A stretch of 5,940 bases of DNA from Cellvibrionales bacterium. Lineage in GTDB: Bacteria > Pseudomonadota > Gammaproteobacteria > Pseudomonadales > UBA7434. The position numbers were made by a program, and so were the translations under genes. This document shows, piece by piece, positions 1 to 5,940 of the stretch (positions within the stretch are counted from its first letter, which is position 1; every line of letters begins with the position of its first letter). The notes under the pieces are model-generated. The model was not told the DNA's origin and made no database searches. It was given only the letters and a program-made list of their open reading frames with translations. The stretch covers positions 1-5,940 of the forward strand of contig DMZE01000212.1 of the NCBI GenBank assembly GCA_003492055.1. The letters run 5' to 3'.

Positions 1-1608
1 CATGCGCTTGAGGCAATGCTAGCGCCGATTCATGATGTTATTTTGCTCGATTATGAGCATGCGCCCAATATCTGTGAAGAGTTACTTCGCCAAGCCAGTG
101 CTCATGGTTGTACTACCCCTATTTTATGTTTAACCGCTACGGTTAACCCCGAGCTGGATCGCGCCGCTATTAAAGCGGGTGCCGCCGATTATTTAGTTAA
201 AGATCGTCTTGATATCAATATTATTGAACGCACCATTCGTTACGCTATCGATCGTAAAAATGCCGAAACCGAATTAGCGCGTCTAGCCCATTACGATGCC
301 TTAACCGGAATTCCAAACCGATTACTCTTTAATGACCGTTTAGATCGTGCCCTACAGCGTGCCGATCGCGGTGATTCACCGTTTGCTTTACTCTATTTAG
401 ATCTTGATGGTTTTAAAGCCGTCAATGATGCCTATGGTCATGACATGGGCGATAAGCTCGTTCAAGGTATTGCTGAGCGATTAAGCCAATGTATTCGTCG
501 TACCGATTCGGTAGCGCGTATTGGCGGTGATGAATTTACCGTATTGCTTGAAAAAACGACCTCCACCAATGACACCGTGACCATTGCACAAAAAATTATT
601 GATGTCATTACTGAGCCCTTTGATATTAATGGCCAGCAAATGCGTGTGGGAAGCAGCATAGGTATTGCTGTTTATCCTGAGGCTGGTCGTGATGCGACTA
701 CATTAATCAAACATGCCGATATGGCGATGTATGAAGCCAAGGCCATGCAAGGATCTAACTACCGATTCTTTACGGCCAAAATGAATAGCGAAGCGGTTGA
801 TCAAGGTCGCTTAGATTTGGAATTACGTGCAGCGATTAGCAATGATGAGTTAGCGTTGTTTTTTCAGCCGCGTGTTTCATTGCGCACCGGAAAAATTGTC
901 GGTGTTGAAGCGTTGTTAAGATGGCATCATCCTGAGCGAGGTATTTTATTACCCGGTGATTTTATTCAGGCGGCCAAGCAGTTAGGTTTATTAGAACCTA
1001 TAGGCTATTGGGTGCTTAATCGTTTGTGTCTTGATATTGCAAAGATGGATGCGATGAAAATTCCGCCGTTACGTGTGTCGTTAAATGTTGCGCATGAGCA
1101 ATTTATGGCGCCGAACTTTGTCAGCACTGTCGAATCCATTTTGTCGAGTATGAACACCAATGCTTCACGCTTTGAGTTTGAACTTGCCGAGTCGGCGGTG
1201 GTGGCTAATCTTGATGAAATTGCCGATGATATGGTACTGCTAGAAAAACAGGGCATTCGTTTTGCCTTAGATGGTTTTGGAACTGGTTATTCATCATTGC
1301 CACAGTTACAGAAATTACCAATCACCACGTTAAAGCTCGACAAAAGTTATGTGCAAAAGGTTACAGCCGATAAAGATAGCGCCAGTGTTGTTCGCGCTAT
1401 GATTTATATGGCGCACGGTCTTGAATTAACCGTTGTTGGTGAAGGCGTTGAAACTGAAGAGCAGAAAGCCTTTTTAGTTAAAAATCGTTGTGATCATTTA
1501 CAAGGATTCTTTTACAGTGAGCCGCTCACTTTTGATGGCTTTGCCAAGCTATTAAATAGTGAAGGGACAACGGCACGTCGTGCTTATTTGTCCGTTGTTG
1601 ATAAATAA
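1..1608 (+). CDS. Response-regulator-type GGDEF/EAL c-di-GMP signalling protein (5' end outside window)
   Basis: The reading frame is open from base 1, so the gene starts left of the window; the ATG at 16 lies inside the receiver domain and is not the start. Numbering from that ATG, the visible receiver half has the phospho-acceptor D12 (VILLDYE), T40 and K62 (DYLVKD). The GGDEF domain spans about 88-250, with an intact GGDEF at 170-174 and an RxxD product-inhibition site at 161-164, as in an active diguanylate cyclase. The EAL domain spans about 270-520: EAL at 298-300, N357, E389, E392, K440, E476 and Q496 are kept, but DDFGTG reads DGFGTG (G420) and the usual ExTE reads ELAE. The protein is probably cytoplasmic and controlled by phosphorylation, making and perhaps weakly degrading c-di-GMP. 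Two stop codons in tandem (1606-1611) end it. Its cognate kinase and first receiver acidic residues are not visible. Confidence 0.95.
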   Translation, partial: HALEAMLAPIHDVILLDYEHAPNICEELLRQASAHGCTTPILCLTATVNPELDRAAIKAGAADYLVKDRLDINIIERTIRYAIDRKNAETELARLAHYDALTGIPNRLLFNDRLDRALQRADRGDSPFALLYLDLDGFKAVNDAYGHDMGDKLVQGIAERLSQCIRRTDSVARIGGDEFTVLLEKTTSTNDTVTIAQKIIDVITEPFDINGQQMRVGSSIGIAVYPEAGRDATTLIKHADMAMYEAKAMQGSNYRFFTAKMNSEAVDQGRLDLELRAAISNDELALFFQPRVSLRTGKIVGVEALLRWHHPERGILLPGDFIQAAKQLGLLEPIGYWVLNRLCLDIAKMDAMKIPPLRVSLNVAHEQFMAPNFVSTVESILSSMNTNASRFEFELAESAVVANLDEIADDMVLLEKQGIRFALDGFGTGYSSLPQLQKLPITTLKLDKSYVQKVTADKDSASVVRAMIYMAHGLELTVVGEGVETEEQKAFLVKNRCDHLQGFFYSEPLTFDGFAKLLNSEGTTARRAYLSVVDK

Positions 1609-1669
1609 TAAGTCTTACTCTTCTATTAGCTCATCCTGTTTTACTCCTCTGCGTTAATTATCTTTGTTC

Positions 1670-3196
1670 TTATATTTTTTTATCTAACTGTCTATAAGCT
1701 AAAGCTTCTTTTAAATGATGTATTTGCACTTGGGTCTGAGATTTTTCATAAGCAGTATCAAGGTATTCTAAATCAGCAATAGTACGACCAATTCTCAATA
1801 AGCGATGAAAGGCTCTTGCCGACAATCCGAGTTTTTCTATTGCCATACTTAACCATTCAATCGCATCCTCTTTAATCCAACCATCATCAATTAATTCGCG
1901 CGCTGAAAGTCGAGCATTCACTTTTCCTCGACTTCTCGATTGCTGCTGTTGTGTTTTTAAAACGCGGGCACGAATCGCATCACTGGATTCATTAACCTTG
2001 GTTTTTTGAGTCATCATATTAACCGGGAGTCGGGTGACGCTGACATGCAGGTCAATACGGTCGAGTAGTGGGCCTGACAATTTCGAGCGATAGCGCTGTA
2101 TTTGAGTAGGCGAGCAGCTGCAGTTTTGTCGTGTGTCACCAAAAAAACCACAGGGGCAGGGATTCATTGCTGCAACTAACTGAAACTGCGCAGGGTATTC
2201 CACTTGCTGTGTCGCGCGTGAAATTGTAATGCATCCAGACTCTATTGGCTCACGCAACACCTCTAATACTTTACGATCAAACTCTGGCAGTTCATCTAAA
2301 AATAAAACGCCTTTATGCGCAAGTGAAATTTCTCCCGGTTTCGGATTGCTGCCGCCGCCAACCATCGCCACGGCCGATGCCGTATGGTGAGGGTTTCTAA
2401 ATGGCCGTTGTCGCCATTGGGTAATGGTGTTTTCTTTACCAGCCAATGAATTAATAGCGGCCACTTCAATGGCTGAGGCGTCACTTAAGGGTGGAGAAAT
2501 GCTAATAAGTCTTAATGCCAGCATTGTTTTACCTGTGCCTGGCGGGCCAATAAAAATAAGATTGTGGCCACCGGCCGCCGCTATTTCTAAAGCACGTTTC
2601 GCTTGTGGCTGGCCTGCAACATCAGACATATCCAAAGTGTTAGCCTTATTGTGTTGAGGTTTATCTTTGGCGGTGAATGCAAGCGGTTTGTTTTTATTTA
2701 AATGCGCGCACACTTCCAAAATATGATTCGCGACAATGGTTTTATTTTTAAGCGGTAACGAAGCTTCTTCGCGATTAGCTGCAGGCACTATCGATATACG
2801 CTCGGGGTCGGCTGCAATTAAAGCGGGAATTAATCCAGTGGCATAGCGTAACTCACCCGATAACGATAGCTCGCCAATAAATTCATATTGCGAAAGCATC
2901 TCTTTCGACAGCTGATCCGATGCCGCTAAAATTCCCAATGCAATCGCCAAGTCAAATCGACTGCCTTGCTTAGGTAAGTCGGCCGGCGCCAAGTTAACGG
3001 TAATTCTCTTAGAGGGAAAATCAAAATGAGAATTGATAATGGCGCTTCTAACGCGATCACGACTTTCTCTGACGGCAGCTTCGGGTAAGCCAACAATAGT
3101 AAATGCTGGTAGTCCATTAGAGAGATGGGTTTCAACACTAACGAGAGGAGAGTCGATGCCAAGATTGGCGCGTGATAAAGTGAGGGCAAGTGCCAT
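1670..3196 (-). CDS. comM: ComM/YifB family Mg-chelatase-like AAA+ ATPase
   Basis: This 508-residue protein has the usual length for the family (Haemophilus ComM and E. coli YifB are about the same). It has an N-terminal Lon-like ChlI domain (about 20-140, with the family stretch NLAPADLPKQGSRFDLA), an AAA+ core (about 190-395) and a C-terminal Mg-chelatase-like domain (about 400-500). Walker A GPPGTGKT is at 217-224, Walker B VLFLDE at 297-302, a cysteine set C347, C349, C359, C361 that may bind metal, and a conserved LLDRID at 377-382. Known family role: ComM is a hexameric helicase that drives branch migration when transforming DNA is integrated. It is not a true magnesium chelatase. The start is supported by AAGGA at 3206-3210, nine bases upstream, and by the family-typical N-terminus. 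It lies downstream of ubiK on the same strand with no terminator seen between, so co-transcription is possible. Competence itself cannot be inferred, since comM also occurs in non-transformable species. Confidence 0.96.
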   Translation of the reverse strand: MALALTLSRANLGIDSPLVSVETHLSNGLPAFTIVGLPEAAVRESRDRVRSAIINSHFDFPSKRITVNLAPADLPKQGSRFDLAIALGILAASDQLSKEMLSQYEFIGELSLSGELRYATGLIPALIAADPERISIVPAANREEASLPLKNKTIVANHILEVCAHLNKNKPLAFTAKDKPQHNKANTLDMSDVAGQPQAKRALEIAAAGGHNLIFIGPPGTGKTMLALRLISISPPLSDASAIEVAAINSLAGKENTITQWRQRPFRNPHHTASAVAMVGGGSNPKPGEISLAHKGVLFLDELPEFDRKVLEVLREPIESGCITISRATQQVEYPAQFQLVAAMNPCPCGFFGDTRQNCSCSPTQIQRYRSKLSGPLLDRIDLHVSVTRLPVNMMTQKTKVNESSDAIRARVLKTQQQQSRSRGKVNARLSARELIDDGWIKEDAIEWLSMAIEKLGLSARAFHRLLRIGRTIADLEYLDTAYEKSQTQVQIHHLKEALAYRQLDKKI

Positions 3197-3235
3197 AGTT
3201 TTTCATCCTTGAAAAGGGGTTAGCAATCCTATTAA

Positions 3236-3259
3236 ACGTTAATCATCCATGGTTAACGT
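3236..3259. promoter_or_regulatory. Inverted repeat upstream of comM
   Basis: The arms ACGTTAA (3236-3242) and TTAACGT (3253-3259) are perfect 7-bp complements around a 10-bp spacer that contains the palindrome CCATGG. The element lies 40-63 bp upstream of the comM start. It could be an operator or, if transcribed, a short hairpin in the comM leader. No known regulator motif was recognised. What is seen is only the symmetry; function is inference. Confidence 0.4.
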
Positions 3260-3282
3260 CGCTTGTTTTTGTCTTAACTATC

Positions 3283-3310
3283 TATGTTCTATGTTCTATG
3301 TTCTATATTC
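3283..3310. repeat. Heptanucleotide tandem repeat (TATGTTC)x3 plus one variant copy
   Basis: Three exact copies of TATGTTC (3283-3289, 3290-3296, 3297-3303) are followed by TATATTC (3304-3310). The array lies between ubiK and comM, 87-114 bp upstream of the comM start. The 7-mer TATCTAT also appears at both flanks (3279-3285 and 3313-3319). On the comM strand the unit reads GAACATA. Short tandem repeats with a unit that is not a multiple of three can change copy number and alter promoter spacing; that effect here is inference. Confidence 0.85.
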
Positions 3311-3354
3311 AATATCTATCTTAAATATCATTCTTAATTGTTGTTTATACGGTT

Positions 3355-3603
3355 TTATGTATCACCGGTTTTTTTAAGCGCTTCAAGTTCTGCTTCTAAG
3401 GCCGCTGTTTTCTCTTTTAATCGCTCTAAGAGAGCAAGGTGCCGATCAAACTCTTCTCGCGTTACAAGATCAAGCTTATTAAAGCTGGCTTCAACGAGCG
3501 GGCGTAGGTTTTCTTCAAATTCAGTTCGCACTTTAGCCACGTTAGTGGGCAATAGACTGGCAGCTTGTTTTAAAAAATCACTGATAACAAATTTTTCTGA
3601 CAT
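3355..3603 (-). CDS. ubiK: UbiK family ubiquinone biosynthesis accessory factor (BMFP/YqiC)
   Basis: This 82-residue protein matches the BMFP/YqiC family. The segment KLDLVTREEFD (43-53) is its hallmark and is nearly the same as the E. coli YqiC stretch RLDLVSREEFD. Residues 1-40 look like an amphipathic helical region. Residues about 50-78 form heptads (LALLERLKEKTAALEAELEAL) typical of the C-terminal coiled coil that makes family members trimeric. Known role: UbiK works with UbiJ in the soluble Ubi complex for aerobic ubiquinone synthesis, and relatives can fuse membranes in vitro. The length is slightly below the E. coli protein (a little under 100 residues). The start is chosen from the family-like N-terminus MSEKF; the ribosome binding site is weak, with only a loose purine stretch (AAAGTAG) upstream. 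It precedes comM and diverges from glnK. Confidence 0.92.
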   Translation of the reverse strand: MSEKFVISDFLKQAASLLPTNVAKVRTEFEENLRPLVEASFNKLDLVTREEFDRHLALLERLKEKTAALEAELEALKKTGDT

Positions 3604-3860
3604 GGTATTAACTACTTTATGTTGACGGTTCTTTATAACGGAGTGGCATATATTGAATAACGCGACTCATAGTATTTCAATGCAAAACAAAATGCACCAT
3701 TGCATGGCGTCTTTTCTAAAAATAGCCAAATTTAATGGCTGGCTTGCGTCAATTTGCATTAATGGAATTAAAAATAACGACAGTAAGTGGTAGCGCTTAT
3801 GCGGAGTATGGCGAAAGCGTGTTGTTAAAAATGTTTACATCATCATCAAATATTAAAGTA

Positions 3861-3877
3861 TGCACCATGTACGCAGC
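3861..3877. promoter_or_regulatory. Possible weak second NtrC site (one half-site)
   Basis: The left half TGCACCA at 3861-3867 matches the NtrC half-site exactly, but the right half (ACGCAGC) is poor. Its centre (3869) lies 21 bp, about two helical turns, upstream of the strong dyad centred at 3890, so two dimers could sit on the same face of the DNA. This spacing is the main reason for listing it. Confidence 0.35.
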
Positions 3878-3881
3878 TATT

Positions 3882-3898
3882 CGCACTCAACTGGTGCG
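3882..3898. promoter_or_regulatory. Predicted NtrC (GlnG) enhancer site
   Basis: CGCACTCAACTGGTGCG is a dyad of the form GCAC-N7-GTGC, the spacing of NtrC sites such as those upstream of enterobacterial glnA (TGCAC-N7-GTGCA). The right half TGGTGC is perfect. The centre at 3890 lies about 120 bp upstream of the predicted glnK transcript start, a normal distance for an enhancer-binding activator of sigma-54 promoters. Recognition is from the motif and context; no ntrC gene is in the window. Confidence 0.75.
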
Positions 3899-3952
3899 CA
3901 TTAGCGAGTTATTGATAAGAGCGTTAATAGTTTAATTTCGAAAATAATGCTA

Positions 3953-3965
3953 AATCATTGTTTTA
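3953..3965 (+). promoter_or_regulatory. Possible IHF binding site
   Basis: AATCATTGTTTTA matches the IHF consensus WATCAANNNNTTR with one mismatch. It sits in an A+T-rich stretch between the NtrC dyad and the sigma-54 promoter, where IHF commonly bends DNA to bring activator and polymerase together. A second one-mismatch candidate lies on the minus strand at 3905-3917. The motif is short and the DNA A+T-rich, so chance matches are likely. Confidence 0.35.
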
Positions 3966-3983
3966 TATAATAAAAATTTAAAG

Positions 3984-3999
3984 TGGCACGCCGCATGCA
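3984..3999 (+). promoter_or_regulatory. Sigma-54 (RpoN) promoter of glnK-amtB
   Basis: TGGCACGCCGCATGCA matches the sigma-54 consensus TGGCACG-N4-TTGCA at every fixed position except one (ATGCA for TTGCA). The invariant GG (3985-3986) and GC (3997-3998) have the correct spacing. The transcript should start near 4010, leaving a leader of about 84 nt before glnK. With the upstream NtrC-like dyad this predicts induction under nitrogen limitation. Confidence 0.92.
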
Positions 4000-4009
4000 A
4001 AAGCATGGG

Positions 4010-4432
<423 letters not shown>

Positions 4433-4493
4433 GCTTTTGAGTCTTGTGATATGACTTGTCTTGTATAGACGCGATCGAACAATAAAGTTAACA

Positions 4494-4498
4494 AGAGG
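4494..4498 (+). promoter_or_regulatory. Ribosome binding site fixing the GTG start of amtB
   Basis: AGAGG lies eight bases upstream of the GTG at 4507. The next in-frame ATG (4540) has no such site and would remove residues just before the first membrane helix. The GTG start is therefore preferred. Confidence 0.8.
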
Positions 4499-4506
4499 TA
4501 AATAAC

Positions 4507-5760
4507 GTGGAAAACAATATATTTGAACTCCAGTACGCAATGGACACATTTTATTTTCTAATATGTGGTGCATTGGTAATGTGGATGGCAGCTGGCTTCG
4601 CAATGTTAGAAGCTGGTTTAGTACGTGCAAAAAATACAACTGAAATTCTCACTAAGAACGTCGCATTGTTTGCGATCGCTTCTACCATGTATCTCATTTG
4701 TGGTTATGAGTTCATGTACGACGGTGGTTTCTTCCTAAGCGGCACTGCCGGTGCGGTTGATTCGGCTGCAGTACTTGCTGCATCTGCTGAAGCAGGTTTT
4801 GCAGATATGGGTGAATACTCTGGTGCATCGGATTTCTTCTTCCAAGTAGTCTTTGTAGCAACAGCTATGTCGATTGTATCGGGCGCGGTTGCAGAGCGAA
4901 TGAAGCTTTGGGCCTTTTTAGCGTTTGCAGTAGTTATGACAGGTTTCATCTACCCAATTGAAGGTAGCTGGACTTGGAATGGCGATGCAGTTCCTTTCAT
5001 CGGTGAGCTGAATTACTCGGATTACGCGGGTTCTGGTATTGTCCATTTAGCCGGTGCAGCAGCTGCATTAGCGGGTGTATTAGTATTAGGCGCACGTAAA
5101 GGCAAATACGCAGCAGACGGTACTGTTCAAGCTATCCCTGGTGCAAACTTACCTTTAGCAACATTAGGTACGTTCATCCTTTGGATGGGTTGGTTTGGCT
5201 TTAACGGTGGTTCAACGTTGAAATTAGGCGGCATCGAAGTAGCTAACGAAGTAGCAAACGTATTCTTGAATACTAACGCTGCGGCTTCTGGTGGTCTTAT
5301 TGCTGCGTTAATCGTTGCACGTATCGCGTTTGGTAAAGCGGATCTAACAATGGCACTTAATGGCGCGCTTGCGGGTCTTGTTGCTATTACTGCTGATCCT
5401 GCGAGTCCTTCTCCATTAATGGCTACAATCATTGGCGGCATCGGTGGCATCATCGTTGTTGGTAGTATTGTATTCTTAGACAAAATCAAAATTGATGATC
5501 CTGTTGGCGCTATCTCGGTCCACGGTGTTGTTGGTCTTTGGGGTGTGTTCGCGGTATTACTTTCGAATGATGGCGCTAGCTTCATGGGTCAGTTACAAGG
5601 CGTAGCGGTTATCTTTGTTTGGGTATTTGTGACTAGCTATATTACTTGGACCATCATCAAGGCAGTTATTGGTGTACGTGTAAGTGAAGAGGAAGAGTAC
5701 GAAGGTGTTGATATTTCAGAATGTGGTATGGAAGCCTATCCTGAGTTCGGTGCTAAATAA
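4507..5760 (+). CDS. amtB: Ammonium channel/transporter, Amt family
   Basis: This 417-residue membrane protein should have the 11 helices of the Amt family. Pore residues are visible: the twin histidines H180 (DYAGSGIVH, with D172 eight residues before) and H339 (SVHGVVG), the gate phenylalanines F116 (VVFVATAM) and F232 (GFNGGS), and S236 of the outer ammonium site; W155 or W157 is the likely recruitment-site tryptophan. It conducts ammonium/ammonia across the inner membrane as a trimer. The first helix (about 14-34) follows a short polar N-terminus with no cleavable signal peptide, unlike E. coli AmtB. Motifs FAMLEAGLVRAKN and VRVSEEEEYEGVD resemble the AMT1-like branch found in plants and many bacteria. 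The cytoplasmic tail (about 390-417) is where GlnK is expected to dock. The GTG start has its own ribosome binding site. An intrinsic terminator follows 27 bp after the stop. Confidence 0.97.
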   Translation: MENNIFELQYAMDTFYFLICGALVMWMAAGFAMLEAGLVRAKNTTEILTKNVALFAIASTMYLICGYEFMYDGGFFLSGTAGAVDSAAVLAASAEAGFADMGEYSGASDFFFQVVFVATAMSIVSGAVAERMKLWAFLAFAVVMTGFIYPIEGSWTWNGDAVPFIGELNYSDYAGSGIVHLAGAAAALAGVLVLGARKGKYAADGTVQAIPGANLPLATLGTFILWMGWFGFNGGSTLKLGGIEVANEVANVFLNTNAAASGGLIAALIVARIAFGKADLTMALNGALAGLVAITADPASPSPLMATIIGGIGGIIVVGSIVFLDKIKIDDPVGAISVHGVVGLWGVFAVLLSNDGASFMGQLQGVAVIFVWVFVTSYITWTIIKAVIGVRVSEEEEYEGVDISECGMEAYPEFGAK

Positions 5761-5787
5761 GTTATCGTTTTACATTGATAGTTTAGG

Positions 5788-5815
5788 AAGGGGCGCTTAA
5801 AGCGCCCCTTTTTTT
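5788..5815 (+). terminator. Intrinsic terminator of glnK-amtB
   Basis: AAGGGGCGCT (5788-5797) pairs with AGCGCCCCTT (5801-5810) around a TAA loop: a 10-bp, mostly G+C stem followed by an unbroken T run through 5815. The reverse strand also reads as a hairpin, with a shorter T tract (TT, then C), so it serves mainly the plus strand. Confidence 0.95.
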
Positions 5816-5940
5816 GTGTTGAGTTTTTGGTTTAGGGTTTAATAAGAAATTGAGGGTTGGTTTTTTTATAGTTTTAAGTTCAAGAGCGTCGGGGGTGGGC
5901 TGACAGCCGGAGTCTAGATCTTTAAGCTCTACCTGATAGT
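5816..5940. other. Right-edge non-coding stretch
   Basis: No ATG occurs on the plus strand. On the minus strand one frame is open from the right edge to a stop at 5783-5785, but it runs through the amtB terminator and has no start or recognisable motif. Bases 5816-5880 are T-rich. Bases 5887-5908 are G-rich and include the short palindrome GGCTGACAGCC. No tRNA or promoter was identified. Confidence 0.5.

Noticed and set aside
1609..1669. Search for a bidirectional terminator between the two convergent genes
   Set aside because: No G+C-rich hairpin followed by a T run was found on either strand; only A+T-rich sequence is present.
3338..3625. A 95-codon plus-strand frame over ubiK
   Set aside because: It is the serine- and arginine-rich shadow of the conserved UbiK coiled-coil gene on the other strand.
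3693..3709. A third NtrC site at TGCACCATTGCATGGCG
   Set aside because: The left half matches, but the right half is off by two bases in spacing and lacks GTGC. It is also about 300 bp from the glnK start.
3735..3935. A 66-codon plus-strand frame in the ubiK-glnK gap
   Set aside because: It has no ribosome binding site, no recognisable motif, and overlaps the NtrC-like dyad at 3882-3898. It is most likely a chance frame in control DNA.
5127..5585. A 152-codon minus-strand frame inside amtB
   Set aside because: It is fully antisense to the conserved amtB sequence, and its proline/alanine/threonine-rich translation is what the glycine- and alanine-rich channel gives in reverse.
5783..5940. 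Minus-strand frame open from the right edge, possibly the end of a gene
   Set aside because: It would read through the amtB terminator, has no start in the window, and its translation is lysine- and proline-rich without family motifs. The other minus frames stop close to the edge.

Overview
The window looks like a chromosomal segment of a moderately A+T-rich gammaproteobacterium. The evidence is a ComM/YifB-type ATPase, a UbiK (BMFP family) protein, and a glnK-amtB pair whose PII protein is very close to the enterobacterial one and sits behind a sigma-54 promoter. From memory, the pairing of ubiK-comM on one strand with glnK-amtB diverging on the other occurs in Pseudomonas and related marine orders. 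The base composition suggests a marine relative rather than Pseudomonas itself; this placement is inference. No mobile element, CRISPR array, tRNA or rRNA is visible.

Layout. (1) 1-1608, plus strand: the 3' part of a c-di-GMP signalling gene, cut by the left edge, encoding a receiver domain, a GGDEF domain and an EAL domain. (2) 1670-3196, minus strand: full-length comM, converging on the first gene across a 61-bp gap with no recognisable terminator. (3) 3197-3354: a gap with a 7-bp tandem repeat and an inverted repeat upstream of comM. (4) 3355-3603, minus strand: ubiK. (5) 3604-4093: a 490-bp divergent control region with an NtrC-type dyad, possible IHF sites, a near-consensus sigma-54 promoter and a leader that can fold from the predicted transcript start. 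(6) 4094-4432 glnK and 4507-5760 amtB, plus strand, ending in a strong intrinsic terminator at 5788-5815. (7) 5816-5940: no gene found.

How it works together. glnK-amtB is an ammonium-uptake module. Under nitrogen limitation phosphorylated NtrC is expected to activate the sigma-54 promoter; AmtB then imports ammonium and GlnK plugs the channel when nitrogen returns. UbiK supports ubiquinone synthesis, ComM handles DNA branch migration during transformation, and the first gene tunes c-di-GMP. These three have no evident link to nitrogen control.

I found no clearly new multi-gene system. The points most worth a second look are the glnK leader fold, the heptamer repeat before comM, and the altered DDFGTG motif of the EAL domain.
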